Source: an uncultured Lachnospiraceae bacterium (GTDB lineage Bacteria; Bacillota; Clostridia; Lachnospirales; Lachnospiraceae). Taken from it: a stretch of DNA of 32,534 nt. The stretch lies in the NCBI GenBank assembly GCA_900315735.1, contig ONAD01000036.1, forward strand, positions 1-32,534, given 5' to 3'. The notes under the pieces are model-generated. The model was not told where the DNA came from. It did not search any database and saw only the letters and a list, made by a program, of their open reading frames with translations. Positions 1 to 8,248 of this stretch are shown in pieces. Numbering within the stretch: position 1 is the first letter of the stretch; each line of letters begins with the position of its first letter. The position numbers were made by a program, and so were the translations under genes.

Positions 1-1807
1 CGTAGTAGACATTATTTTATGTAAAGAAAGTAATAAATGCTTATTTTACAATACTTTCAGACATACGATACAGTCTGCTACTAAAAATAAATTATGGGAA
101 GAGATAAAAGCTTGTTTAGAACAGTCTGAATTAGAAAAAGCACTCTCCCTGGCACTGCAAGTTCCAGAGAGAAAAAAAGATGATGAATATTATATACTGG
201 AAGCGAGTATCTGGGAACAGGCTGGCGGAACGGAGCAAATGTTTTCGTCTATTCAGAAGGGACTATATAAAAATCCGGCTAATTATGAATTGTTTATTAT
301 ACTTGGCCAGTATTATTATGCCCATAACAAAAAACAGGCATATCTCTGCATGAAACAGGCAGAGGCATATTGCAAGGACAAGACGGATTTGACTGTAATA
401 CAGGATATGATGCAGGAAATGTTTCATGAGGAAGACAAAGTACCTGAAATTTCTATTGTTATTGTTTCGTATAATGCGAAAGAGTATTTGAAAAACTGTC
501 TGGATAGTATTCGAAAGAATATTCCAGAAACAACATATGAACTGATTGTTGTGGATAATGCATCTACAGATGGGGTAAGGGAATGGTTAGAGGAACAGCA
601 AGATGTTAAGTTAATTAAAAATTCAGAGAATAAAGGATTTGGATATGCCTGCAACCAGGGTGCAGAAGCAGCAACAAAAGGAAATGATATATATCTGTTG
701 AATAATGACACATGGGTTCCTAAAAATGCAATCTGGGCATTACAGATGGGACTTTACGAAAAGGCTGAGGTTGGAATGACTGGAAGCATGACTAATTACG
801 CGGGAAATGGTCAGCTTGAGGCTCCGGATATTGCGACGGAAGATGTGGCAAAAGAGTATGCAGCAAGATTAAATGTTCCATCGTTACATCCGTATGAATA
901 TAAAATAATGCTGGGCGGATTTTCGCTTTTGATAAAGAGAAAGGTCTGGAATCAAACAAAAGGATTTGATCCTGCATATGGTCGGGGGTATTTTGAGGAT
1001 GATGATCTTGGAATGCGTGTTCTTAAAATGGGGTATAAGATAGTTTTGTGCCATAACAGTTTTATCGTACATTATGGTAGTGTCTCTTTTAGAAAAGAGG
1101 AAGATACTATTTCACTGATGGTAAAGAATGAAAAACTTTTTGAAAAAAAGTGGGGGATTGTAAAAGACTATTATACCTATGTCAGACAACCTATAATAGA
1201 TATGATGACACATTCTGAAGCTGCAGATATAAAAGTATTAGAAGTGGGATGTGGTGTTGGGATGACATTGTCGCACATTAAATATTTGTATCCGAATGCA
1301 TTGGTATATGGGATAGAATTGAATGAAACTGCAGCAGAGATAGGCGGTAATATTGTAAATGTGCGGTCTGGAAACATTGAAACGATGACTCTTGATTTTA
1401 AAGAAGAAACATTTGATTATATTATCTTTGCAGATGTACTGGAACATTTACATAATCCGGAAGAAATTTTGAAAAAGATGAGGAAATATTTGACCAAAGA
1501 TGGATGTATTCTTGCAAGTATTCCGAATTTAATGCATGGGGATGTTATTACAGAATTATTAAAGGGTAATTTTTCTTATCAGGACAGTGGAATTCTTGAT
1601 CGTACACATCTTCGTTTCTTTACGAGAAAAGAAATAATAAAAATGTTTGATAGATGCAGGTATTCGATTAAGTATCTGGGTGGAATCCGGGTTGAACCTG
1701 CAAAGAATCTGGAAATGCTGAAACAATTATATCAGCTGCCAGATGTTGCCGGAAGTGAAGAGTTCAGTACCTATCAGTACATGGTGAGGGCAAAAAGAAA
1801 TGAGTGA
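1..1807 (+). CDS. GT2 glycosyltransferase-methyltransferase fusion, 5' end outside window
   Basis: The reading frame (first full codon at position 2) is open from the window edge, so the gene begins upstream. The first in-frame ATG (239) is internal, and coding-like sequence precedes it. Order of parts: a helical, TPR-like N-terminal stretch (about 90-420); a family 2 glycosyltransferase starting near 443 (SIVIVSYN, then VVDNASTDG, with the DxD-equivalent LLNNDTW near 695-715); and a class I SAM-dependent methyltransferase whose motif I (VLEVGCGVG) lies at about 1234-1260, followed by FADVLEHLHNPE. The GT2 half probably transfers a nucleotide-activated sugar and the C-terminal half methylates a sugar or glycan; substrates are unknown. 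It overlaps the next GT2 by 8 nt, indicating translational coupling. The context of several glycosyltransferases suggests a surface or flagellin glycosylation island (inference). Confidence 0.85.
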   Translation, partial: VVDIILCKESNKCLFYNTFRHTIQSATKNKLWEEIKACLEQSELEKALSLALQVPERKKDDEYYILEASIWEQAGGTEQMFSSIQKGLYKNPANYELFIILGQYYYAHNKKQAYLCMKQAEAYCKDKTDLTVIQDMMQEMFHEEDKVPEISIVIVSYNAKEYLKNCLDSIRKNIPETTYELIVVDNASTDGVREWLEEQQDVKLIKNSENKGFGYACNQGAEAATKGNDIYLLNNDTWVPKNAIWALQMGLYEKAEVGMTGSMTNYAGNGQLEAPDIATEDVAKEYAARLNVPSLHPYEYKIMLGGFSLLIKRKVWNQTKGFDPAYGRGYFEDDDLGMRVLKMGYKIVLCHNSFIVHYGSVSFRKEEDTISLMVKNEKLFEKKWGIVKDYYTYVRQPIIDMMTHSEAADIKVLEVGCGVGMTLSHIKYLYPNALVYGIELNETAAEIGGNIVNVRSGNIETMTLDFKEETFDYIIFADVLEHLHNPEEILKKMRKYLTKDGCILASIPNLMHGDVITELLKGNFSYQDSGILDRTHLRFFTRKEIIKMFDRCRYSIKYLGGIRVEPAKNLEMLKQLYQLPDVAGSEEFSTYQYMVRAKRNE

Positions 1808-2618
1808 CAATTATGTAAGCATAATTCTTCCAACCTATAACAGAATGGGAGTTTTAGATAAGGCAATAAATTCTGTATTGGAACAAACGTATACTAAATT
1901 TGAACTGATTATAGTGGATGATGGTTCTACAGATGGGACTGAAGAATACGTGAAAGGAATAGACGATGCCAGGGTTCAATATATAAGAGGAAATCATAAG
2001 GGTGCAGCGGCAGCAAGAAATCTGGGTCTACAAAATGCACAGTATAAGTATATTGCATTTCAGGACAGCGATGATCTATGGGTGAAAACAAAACTTGAAA
2101 AGCAGATGAAGATACTTACGGAAGCAGATGACGAAGTTGCGTTGGTATATTGCCAATATGAATATCATCCGTTACAGGGGAATAAGTCTATGAACTGGCC
2201 GCCGGATGGGATGCCGGAAGAGATTTGTTCCGGAAATATGTTACGACAGTTATTAAAACAGAATCTGATAGGAACACCGACAATGCTGCTTAGGAAAAAT
2301 GTAATAGAAAAGGTTGGCTTCTTTTATGAAGACCTTCCGGCATTGGAGGATTATGAGTTTGCACTCAGGGTTGCCAGACAATATAAAATAGGTTATGTAA
2401 AAGAACCATTGTTGCAGGTATATGAATCAAAGGACAGTATATCAAATGATAATGAGGCTTTTTTTGTGGTTATGTGTTATCTGATAAAGTGCTATAGAAA
2501 AGAACTATTGGAATTTGAATTGTTTAATGAGGTGGTAGCAAGTCTGCTGAAAAAGGCAGAGCTGCTGGGGGCTGTGGAGCCGGTGAGCCGGATGCTGGAA
2601 AGAATGTTGACAAGTTGA
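1800..2618 (+). CDS. Family 2 glycosyltransferase
   Basis: A 272-residue GT-A fold glycosyltransferase. The N-terminus shows the family hallmarks: SIILPTYNR (residues about 7-15), the nucleotide-binding IIVDDGSTDGT (about 37-47), RGNHKGAAAARN before the acceptor region, and the metal-binding FQDSDDLW (about 91-98). A further acidic motif, LPALEDYEFALR, sits near residues 180-190 where the catalytic base (ED) of GT2 enzymes is expected. No membrane segment is visible, so it is probably cytosolic and acts on a soluble or membrane-proximal acceptor. The start ATG overlaps the end of the preceding fusion gene (ATGAGTGA). The sugar cannot be told from sequence. Family assignment is firm; specificity is unknown. 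Confidence 0.9.
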   Translation: MSDNYVSIILPTYNRMGVLDKAINSVLEQTYTKFELIIVDDGSTDGTEEYVKGIDDARVQYIRGNHKGAAAARNLGLQNAQYKYIAFQDSDDLWVKTKLEKQMKILTEADDEVALVYCQYEYHPLQGNKSMNWPPDGMPEEICSGNMLRQLLKQNLIGTPTMLLRKNVIEKVGFFYEDLPALEDYEFALRVARQYKIGYVKEPLLQVYESKDSISNDNEAFFVVMCYLIKCYRKELLEFELFNEVVASLLKKAELLGAVEPVSRMLERMLTS

Positions 2619-2644
2619 AAAATATGTGTGCAAAGGAGAAGGCA

Positions 2645-3850
2645 ATGAAACCGATATTGATATATAAAGAAAGTCCGGTTTGTTACAATGTTCTGAATCA
2701 TTTTGCAGACCAGCTGGGTAACGCATTCATACAGCTGGGAGAGACAGTAGAATATTATAATGCAATGGAACAGAAAGAGGCGGGACTGGCAGCATATGCC
2801 GGAAGAGAGTATAAGGCAGTTATTGGATTTCAGAGTTATCTTTTTGATATATATCTGCCTAAAGCCGGTGTTTATCTGCATGACCTGATCAAGGGACCAA
2901 AGATTAACTTTCAGTTTGATCATCCAATCTGGATGAAACAGCATTATGTCAGAATGCCGCAAAATTGCTATATTGCAACTCATGACCGGAATTATGCGGC
3001 GTTTATTGAAAAATATTATCCCAGAATAAATGGAACAATCATTGCAACACCTGGTGGCTGCAAAAGAAAATTATCTGGTGAGGCAGCTGCTTTGGAAGAG
3101 AAGGTAGTAGAGATTGACAGAATATGGGAGCAGAAGAAGTATGGAATTACTTTTGTGGGAACCTATGCCAATTATCGGAATTATCTTCCGATAATCCGTG
3201 GCAGCGAAAAAATGGTGAAGCAGATTGCCGCCCATTTCCTTTTTTATATGAAACTGCATCCGGATATAACCGCAGAAAGTGCTTTGGAGGCTTCGCTTAT
3301 GGCAGACGGCATAAGACTTTCGCAGGAAGATTTTTTAGAGGTATTGGATGGCGTAAAGCCAATGATTTATTGTATCATGTCTTACTATCGTGAGAAAGTG
3401 GTGGAAGCAATCCTGGCAGAAGGCATTGAGCTGGAAGTGTATGGTGACAGCTGGCGGCATAGTCCTTTTTCAAATCATCCAGGTCTTCACATACATCCTG
3501 AAGTTACAGTGGAAGAAAGCTTAATTGTAATGGAAGAAAGCCGGATTTCACTGAATGTAATGGCGTGGCATAAGGATGGATTTACGGAACGGATTGCCAA
3601 TAGCATGCTAAACAACAGTGTTGTTTTAACGGATAAGAGTACTTTTTTGCAGGAGAACTTCACAGACGGAGAAGATATTTTGCTTTATGATTTACTGCAT
3701 CTGGATAGGATGACAAAAACTATAAAGCGGTATCTGGATGAACCGGGAAATGCGTTAAAAAAAATTGCAGCAAAAGCTTATGATAAAGCAGAAGAAAAGT
3801 ATACTTGGAAACAGACTGCTGAGGAATTGTTACGAAAACTGCCGGATTGA
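2645..3850 (+). CDS. CgeB-like glycosyltransferase (GT-B type)
   Basis: The open frame begins at a TTG at 2615, but AGGAG at 2634-2638 sits 6 nt before the ATG at 2645, which gives a 401-residue protein starting MKPILIYKES. The C-terminal third (ESRISLNVMAW, FTERIANSMLNNSVVLTDKS, then a run of helices) resembles the C-terminal glycosyltransferase domain of CgeB-like proteins (Glyco_trans_1_2 type), in which the ER-NSM motif binds the nucleotide sugar. The N-terminal half is poorly conserved, as usual in this group. It starts 26 nt after the GT2 gene and is probably in the same operon. Spore-coat CgeB of Bacillus is the namesake, but relatives in Clostridia often lie beside flagellar genes. 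The acceptor is unknown. Confidence 0.75.
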   Translation: MKPILIYKESPVCYNVLNHFADQLGNAFIQLGETVEYYNAMEQKEAGLAAYAGREYKAVIGFQSYLFDIYLPKAGVYLHDLIKGPKINFQFDHPIWMKQHYVRMPQNCYIATHDRNYAAFIEKYYPRINGTIIATPGGCKRKLSGEAAALEEKVVEIDRIWEQKKYGITFVGTYANYRNYLPIIRGSEKMVKQIAAHFLFYMKLHPDITAESALEASLMADGIRLSQEDFLEVLDGVKPMIYCIMSYYREKVVEAILAEGIELEVYGDSWRHSPFSNHPGLHIHPEVTVEESLIVMEESRISLNVMAWHKDGFTERIANSMLNNSVVLTDKSTFLQENFTDGEDILLYDLLHLDRMTKTIKRYLDEPGNALKKIAAKAYDKAEEKYTWKQTAEELLRKLPD

Positions 3851-3897
3851 CCGATATACTTTAATATAACAGAAAGGATGGCTTATGGAGAGCCAGG

Positions 3898-4272
3898 GTG
3901 GATATCATGGAAGATAATAGAAAAGAAGAAAAAGAAGCATTAGCAGTATTGGTGGAATATAGTCCGAAGCTGATAAAGTCAATGAAAGCAGTTGTTGAGG
4001 AATTACGTGGAAACCGCCAGCCGGATACAGATGAGTACTTACTTAGCATTATTAAGGGAATGAACTGGGAAATTGAAGTATTGAACGGAACAATGGATTA
4101 TCTGAATGAGACAGAGCAGGTAATTGATAAGGCGGCAGCAAATGAACTTTTTGTTTCCTTTAGCAGGACCTATCAGGAAAAGGATGATATAAAGCTGGCA
4201 GATGCTTTTGAAAAAGATATGATACCATTTTTCACACGTCTGCAAGACGTTGCAAAAGCGAAAGTGGAGTAA
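3898..4272 (+). CDS. Small helical protein of unknown function
   Basis: A charged, almost wholly alpha-helical protein of about 124 residues with no signal peptide, membrane segment or recognised motif. Two starts compete: GTG at 3898, with GGAG at 3887-3890 (7-nt spacing), and ATG at 3907, preceded only by a weak AGGGTGG. A well-placed AAAGGA also precedes an out-of-frame ATG at 3885 that opens a 10-codon frame ending inside the gene start; this could be an upstream peptide or chance. The gene lies 47 nt after one CgeB-like glycosyltransferase and 3 nt before the next, so it is surely co-transcribed. The size and helical character would suit a chaperone or adaptor for the glycosylation or flagellar export machinery, but this is only inferred from position. 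Confidence 0.7.
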   Translation: MDIMEDNRKEEKEALAVLVEYSPKLIKSMKAVVEELRGNRQPDTDEYLLSIIKGMNWEIEVLNGTMDYLNETEQVIDKAAANELFVSFSRTYQEKDDIKLADAFEKDMIPFFTRLQDVAKAKVE

Positions 4273-4275
4273 GAC

Positions 4276-5421
4276 ATGAAATTATTATTCTGGCAGTGGC
4301 ATTCCTTTATGGGAAAAGGCGTAGAGCGGGCATTGCAGAAACTGGAAGTTGAATATGATACCTTTTTTTATCAGATGAAAGACTGGGAAGAGGATGAAAT
4401 ATTTGCAGAGCAGTTAGAGAGCCGGCTTGCAACAGGGCAATATAATATTGTGTTTTCCATTAACTTTAATCCAATCATTTCAGAAGTATGTGAAATGCAT
4501 CATATTGCTTATCGCGCATGGGTCTATGATTCTCCGATTCATATCCGCAATTTGACACCATTAAAAAATACATATACCAAAGCATATTTCTTTGACCGGG
4601 GACAGGTGCTGGAATACCAGAAAAATGGTATTGCGGCGGAGTATCTTCCATTGGCGGCAGATGTAGAAACTTTTTCTTCGATTGCTGTATCAGAGCAGGA
4701 GAGAAAAGAGTATCAGTCAGAAATATCTTTGGTAGGGCAGCTTTATCAGACTGTATATCCGCAGTATGCAGCACCGTTGGATGCTTATGAAAAAGGATAT
4801 CTGGAAGGAATTATGGCAGCCCAGAAGATGGTATACGGCGGGTATTTCCTGCCGGACTTTTTGACAGACGAGCTGATACGGAAAATGAATGCAGCATATC
4901 AGAAAGCCTGGAATGGAAATATAGCAGTTAATAAAAGAGAAGTGGAATTTCTCCTTGCCAGCGAAATTACAAGACGGGAACGTTTTGAAATACTATCTCT
5001 TTTATCGAATCATTTTGATGTGGCATTATATTCCGGTGACAGTGATACACATTTAAATAAGCTTCGCCATAAATCTTATGTAGATTATTATTCGGTAATG
5101 CCCAAAGTGTTTAAAACATCAGCCATCAATTTGAATATTTCCTTAAAGACAATTCGGACGGGAATTCCTCTTCGGATACTTGATATTCTGGCAAGCGGAG
5201 GCTTTGTTATTTCCAATTTCCAGGAAGAACTGGCGGAATATTTTAAATTAGGAGAAGAAATAATAACTTATGGTGATTTGGAAGAATTGTATTATCTTAC
5301 AGAGTATTACCTTAAGCATGAGGAAGAAAGAAAGTGCATTGCGGCAAATGGATTGGAGCGGGTAAAGAAAGATTTCCGGTTTGAAGACCGTATGCGGAAG
5401 ATGATAGAAGATGTATTATAA
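4276..5421 (+). CDS. DUF3880/CgeB-like glycosyltransferase
   Basis: A 381-residue GT-B-like glycosyltransferase starting MKLLFWQWHSFMGKG. The N-terminal half has the DUF3880 pattern: an alternating beta/alpha domain with YNIVFSINFNPIISEVC (about 55-71) and RAWVYDSPIH. The C-terminal half has the CgeB-type signature LNISLKTIRTGIPLRILDILASGGFVISN (starting near residue 290), where a nucleotide-sugar phosphate would bind, followed by the EEER helix. It is clearly paralogous to the gene at 6764-7978: both share YDTFF/YDEDE-like starts, the FAxRL segment, SYVDYYSVMPKVF versus SVDYWSEMPKVF, and the same C-terminal block. It starts 3 nt after the small helical gene and ends just before a strong bidirectional terminator, so it closes the first glycosyltransferase operon. 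Substrate unknown. Confidence 0.82.
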   Translation: MKLLFWQWHSFMGKGVERALQKLEVEYDTFFYQMKDWEEDEIFAEQLESRLATGQYNIVFSINFNPIISEVCEMHHIAYRAWVYDSPIHIRNLTPLKNTYTKAYFFDRGQVLEYQKNGIAAEYLPLAADVETFSSIAVSEQERKEYQSEISLVGQLYQTVYPQYAAPLDAYEKGYLEGIMAAQKMVYGGYFLPDFLTDELIRKMNAAYQKAWNGNIAVNKREVEFLLASEITRRERFEILSLLSNHFDVALYSGDSDTHLNKLRHKSYVDYYSVMPKVFKTSAINLNISLKTIRTGIPLRILDILASGGFVISNFQEELAEYFKLGEEIITYGDLEELYYLTEYYLKHEEERKCIAANGLERVKKDFRFEDRMRKMIEDVL

Positions 5422-5456
5422 AAAACAGCTCCTGTGTAACGCAGGAGCCGTTTGTT
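5422..5456. terminator. Bidirectional intrinsic terminator
   Basis: GCTCCTG (5428-5434) pairs with CAGGAGC (5442-5448) around a 7-nt loop. On the plus strand a weak TTTG tail follows. On the minus strand the hairpin is followed by GTTTTTT, a strong U-tract. It lies between two convergent genes and should stop both. Confidence 0.85.
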
Positions 5457-5457
5457 A

Positions 5458-6429
5458 TCACTTCTGATTATTTAATTGATTTACTTCATCTATCGAAAGA
5501 TGACAAAGTTCTGCGATTTCCTTTGCATCAAACTTTCCTGTTTTCAAAAGACGAAGGGCGGTATCGGTTGAAGCCTGTTTCTGCCCAAGGTTAATCCCCT
5601 GTTCAACACCTTGTTTTAATCCTTGTTCAATCCCCTGTTCAACACCCTGTTTAAATCCCTGTTCAACACCGGCGTCAAATTCGGCTTTTCTTAGTTTTTT
5701 CTCTTCTTCAACTTTATCATATTCAAAAATACTCATAGCAATTACCTCCGCCTGATTATTCCTAAGAAAATCTGCCAGAATATTTTCCTGAATGCATTCG
5801 GTGACAGCCTTTTGTACGGCATCATCCAAAGGCATCTGTTCTGCAAAGGAACGAACCTTTGCAACATAAATGGAATATTCCTTTAATATCTGGCAATGGG
5901 ACATTAACTCAGTGTTGTGTCCTGCGTTTACATTGAATGTAGTAACAATAAGTTCCAACGATGGATTGTCGGTTGCATGATAAAAAGCATTTGACAAACG
6001 GCTGGTATAGCAATCATCTATCGGTGTGCTTCCATTATAAAATACAATAAAATGGGGATTTGGAATCTTCTGTAAGGCAGAAGAATACAGAGATTTCTTA
6101 TCCACAAGTTTCTGGTATTCTGCTGCAATGTAAAATAAATCCCGAAGAGGAATGTTTGGATTTATTGTGGACTGATGTTCATATAGATAGAGATTCATGT
6201 CCAGAATAAAAGCCAGATCGTTCTTCATTCCCATGTAAATGGCATTTTCCAGGGTTACAATTTCGAGGGCACCGAAATCCGTGTAATGACTGTTATTAAC
6301 TGCATTATAAAGGGATAATAGTGCTTCCTTATCCGAAAATAACATCCGGAAAACAGTGTCTTTAAATTTGCGGTTCGCTACCGGTGTGCGTTTCGTTGAT
6401 TCGTTTACTTCATGTGCTTTTCCTGTCAT
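5458..6429 (-). CDS. Rpn family recombination-promoting nuclease / PD-(D/E)XK nuclease-family transposase
   Basis: A 323-residue protein. The open frame starts at a TTG, but the rightward GGAGGA (complement of 6437-6442) is 7 nt from the ATG at 6427-6429, which I use. The N-terminus FKDTVFRMLFSDKEALLSLYNA (residues 22-43) and the core NDLAFILDMNLYLYEHQS (70-87) are typical of the Rpn/PDDEXK_2 family; the likely catalytic set is D71 or D77 with the E84-x-Q86 pair. Relatives in E. coli promote RecA-independent recombination and cleave DNA. The region around residues 245-277 is a run of four-residue units of the xxQG type, common in this family and variable in copy number. It interrupts two paralogous glycosyltransferases and points against them. 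These genes are often multicopy in Lachnospiraceae; I saw no terminal inverted repeats. Confidence 0.88.
   Translation of the reverse strand: MTGKAHEVNESTKRTPVANRKFKDTVFRMLFSDKEALLSLYNAVNNSHYTDFGALEIVTLENAIYMGMKNDLAFILDMNLYLYEHQSTINPNIPLRDLFYIAAEYQKLVDKKSLYSSALQKIPNPHFIVFYNGSTPIDDCYTSRLSNAFYHATDNPSLELIVTTFNVNAGHNTELMSHCQILKEYSIYVAKVRSFAEQMPLDDAVQKAVTECIQENILADFLRNNQAEVIAMSIFEYDKVEEEKKLRKAEFDAGVEQGFKQGVEQGIEQGLKQGVEQGINLGQKQASTDTALRLLKTGKFDAKEIAELCHLSIDEVNQLNNQK
5575..5670 (-). repeat. In-frame 12-nt tandem repeat coding xxQG units
   Basis: About eight imperfect 12-nt units, with CCCTGTTCAACA-like cores on the plus strand, encode GVEQ-GFKQ-GVEQ-GIEQ-GLKQ-GVEQ and two degenerate units in the Rpn protein. 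Such an in-frame repeat can gain or lose units by slippage without breaking the frame. Confidence 0.75.
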
Positions 6430-6603
6430 AGGCAAGTCCTCCTTGTGTGTGGCAGGAGGATAAGCAGTGATAGAAAATAAGTATCATATCCAGTGGCAAA
6501 AGATTATCTGCTATCGAATAATGGCAGTTATTCCCATCCTGTATCGCTCCTGCTTTTTTAGTTAAATAGTGAATCAAAAGCATAGATAGATACAGAAATG
6601 CTG

Positions 6604-6619
6604 GGTTCTAAATAGAACC
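6604..6619. promoter_or_regulatory. Palindrome GGTTCT-AAAT-AGAACC
   Basis: Perfect 6-bp arms around a 4-nt spacer, in the 334-bp region between the divergent Rpn and glycosyltransferase genes, about 75 bp upstream of the proposed promoter of the latter. It could be an operator, but no regulator is identified. The rest of 6430-6763 is AT-rich and holds no gene that I can see. Confidence 0.35.
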
Positions 6620-6693
6620 GGATTTGAACTATAGAAAGTGCCATATAGATTGTATAATATATGCTTTTTCACATTTTAACATAGCAAAAAGAT

Positions 6694-6722
6694 TTGGACA
6701 AGAAGAAAAAATGTTATATACT
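6694..6722 (+). promoter_or_regulatory. Sigma-A-type promoter of the DUF3880 glycosyltransferase
   Basis: TTGGAC (6694-6699), a 17-nt spacer and TATACT (6717-6722). Transcription would start near 6729, leaving a short leader that carries AGGAG (6753-6757) 6 nt before the ATG at 6764. Confidence 0.65.
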
Positions 6723-6763
6723 AATTATAAATAAAAAGGCAATGAAAATAAAAGGAGTCACCC

Positions 6764-7978
6764 ATGAATATTTTAGTTTACCGCTGGAATTCCTACAACT
6801 ACATAGACATCATTGCAACATTCCAATCCATTGGACATCAGGTGGATGTAATTGAGCAGGAACTGGAAAGCTATGATGAGGATGAATCGTTTGCAGCACG
6901 TTTGCATGGCATCTTGCAGCAGAAAAACTATGACTTTGTCTTTACGGTGAATTATTTTGCAGTGATTTCCGGAGTATGCCAGCAGATGGGGATAAAGTAT
7001 GTATCCTGGAGCTGTGACAGCCCGCTGCTTAGCATGTATCACAAGAATGTATTCTTGGACTGCAATTATTTCTTTCTCTTTGATAAGACCAATTATCTGG
7101 AATTCAAGGGAATGGGCGTAAAACATATCTGGCATCTGCCGCTGGCAGTGGATACGAACCGGCTGGATGAGCTATTTGCACAGGATACTATGGATAAAAT
7201 GCAGTTAGCAGAAACAGATAGTGGGAATGCCTCAAAACATTCGGTGCGGGATTTTGCAGGCGGGATTTCTTTTGTGGGAAATTTATATGAGAAGAACAGC
7301 TATGATGAACTGGAAACAAGATTCCCGGAATATTTGCGGGGTTATTTTGATGCTGTCATGGAGGCACAGCTTAATATCAGCGGCGGCAATATAATCGAAC
7401 CGATGTTGACTGCGGATATCTTAGAGCGTGTATCGGAATATTTTGAACTGAAGAAATCGAAGGATTCTTTTTCTGATTTGGGGCTGGTATTTGCAACAAC
7501 GGTGCTTGGATTTAAAACTGCTTCTTTGCAGAGGCAGCGTGCATTGCTGGCACTGGTGGCTAAATTCCCGGTCAACCTTTATACAAATACAGGCGGAGAT
7601 ACTTTGCTTCGGGTAAAGAATTGCGGCTCAGTAGATTATTGGTCGGAGATGCCGAAGGTATTCCACTATTCGAAAATCAATCTTAATTTTACGATTCCGA
7701 ATATCAAGAGCGGGCTGCCTCTACGGATTTTTGATGTACTTGGTGCAGGTGGATTCCTGCTGACCAATTATCAGGCAGAATTACCGGATTATTTTGAAAT
7801 CGGAAAAGATTTGGCTTGCTTTGAATCCGAAGCAGAGCTGGTAGAAAAGTGCAGCTACTATCTTATCCATGAGGAAGAACGGCAGCAGATAGCAAGGAGT
7901 GGTTATGAGAAAGTGAAGAACTGCTACAGTTATCGGAACCGACTGGAGTTTATACTGGAAAAGATTGAGGAAGAGTAG
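6764..7978 (+). CDS. DUF3880/CgeB-like glycosyltransferase, paralogue of 4276-5421
   Basis: A 404-residue GT-B-like enzyme starting MNILVYRWNSYNYIDI. The DUF3880 half contains KNYDFVFTVNYFAVISGVCQ and the conserved YVSWSCDSPLLS, matching RAWVYDSPIH in the paralogue. The C-terminal CgeB-like half has SVDYWSEMPKVFHYSKINLN followed by IKSGLPLRIFDVLGAGGFLL, the presumed nucleotide-sugar site, and a HEEER helix. It has its own promoter and terminator and is therefore a separate transcription unit from the upstream operon. It is about 23 residues longer than the paralogue, mainly in an insert around residues 135-155 (TMDKMQLAETDSGNASKHSV). The likely role is glycosylation of a surface or flagellar component; the donor and acceptor are unknown. 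Confidence 0.82.
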   Translation: MNILVYRWNSYNYIDIIATFQSIGHQVDVIEQELESYDEDESFAARLHGILQQKNYDFVFTVNYFAVISGVCQQMGIKYVSWSCDSPLLSMYHKNVFLDCNYFFLFDKTNYLEFKGMGVKHIWHLPLAVDTNRLDELFAQDTMDKMQLAETDSGNASKHSVRDFAGGISFVGNLYEKNSYDELETRFPEYLRGYFDAVMEAQLNISGGNIIEPMLTADILERVSEYFELKKSKDSFSDLGLVFATTVLGFKTASLQRQRALLALVAKFPVNLYTNTGGDTLLRVKNCGSVDYWSEMPKVFHYSKINLNFTIPNIKSGLPLRIFDVLGAGGFLLTNYQAELPDYFEIGKDLACFESEAELVEKCSYYLIHEEERQQIARSGYEKVKNCYSYRNRLEFILEKIEEE

Positions 7979-8041
7979 AAAATAGTGGATTTATAAAAAA
8001 ATTAGAGATGCTTTACAGTGTTTTTAGAAACTTGTATTGTA

Positions 8042-8086
8042 TATGCTTCGGCGGTTATGTTACAATAACAACGAAGCATATTTTTT
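8042..8086 (+). terminator. Intrinsic terminator after the glycosyltransferase
   Basis: TATGCTTCG (8042-8050) pairs with CGAAGCATA (8072-8080), with an inner GTTAT/ATAAC stem, followed by TTTTTT (8081-8086). Confidence 0.8.
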
Positions 8087-8093
8087 CATAATT

Positions 8094-8123
8094 TTGGCAA
8101 TATGCAGAAGGAATTCGTATAAT
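8094..8123 (+). promoter_or_regulatory. Sigma-A-type promoter of the DUF4160-DUF2442 module
   Basis: TTGGCA (8094-8099), an 18-nt spacer and a perfect TATAAT (8118-8123). The start site would be near 8130, giving a leader of about 118 nt before the first gene, long enough for RNA-level control. Confidence 0.7.
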
Positions 8124-8195
8124 GCCTCATTTCATATAATCAATGAACACATCTTATATTTCTTGAAAAATTCATGCTTTAAACTCACAAAAAAG

Positions 8196-8239
8196 CAGGA
8201 TTTTTTTAAGAAAACTCCTGTGAAAAATTGCATAGGAGG
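8196..8239 (+). promoter_or_regulatory. Mutually exclusive hairpins, one covering the ribosome binding site
   Basis: CTCCTGTG (8215-8222) can pair with CATAGGAG (8231-8238; 8 bp, one G-U), which buries the AGGAGG at 8234-8239 used by the DUF4160 gene. The same TCCTG (8216-8220) can instead pair with CAGGA at 8196-8200, extended by a T-run against AAAA, which would free the ribosome binding site. Function is inferred from base pairing only. Confidence 0.45.
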
Positions 8240-8248
8240 AAAAATGAA

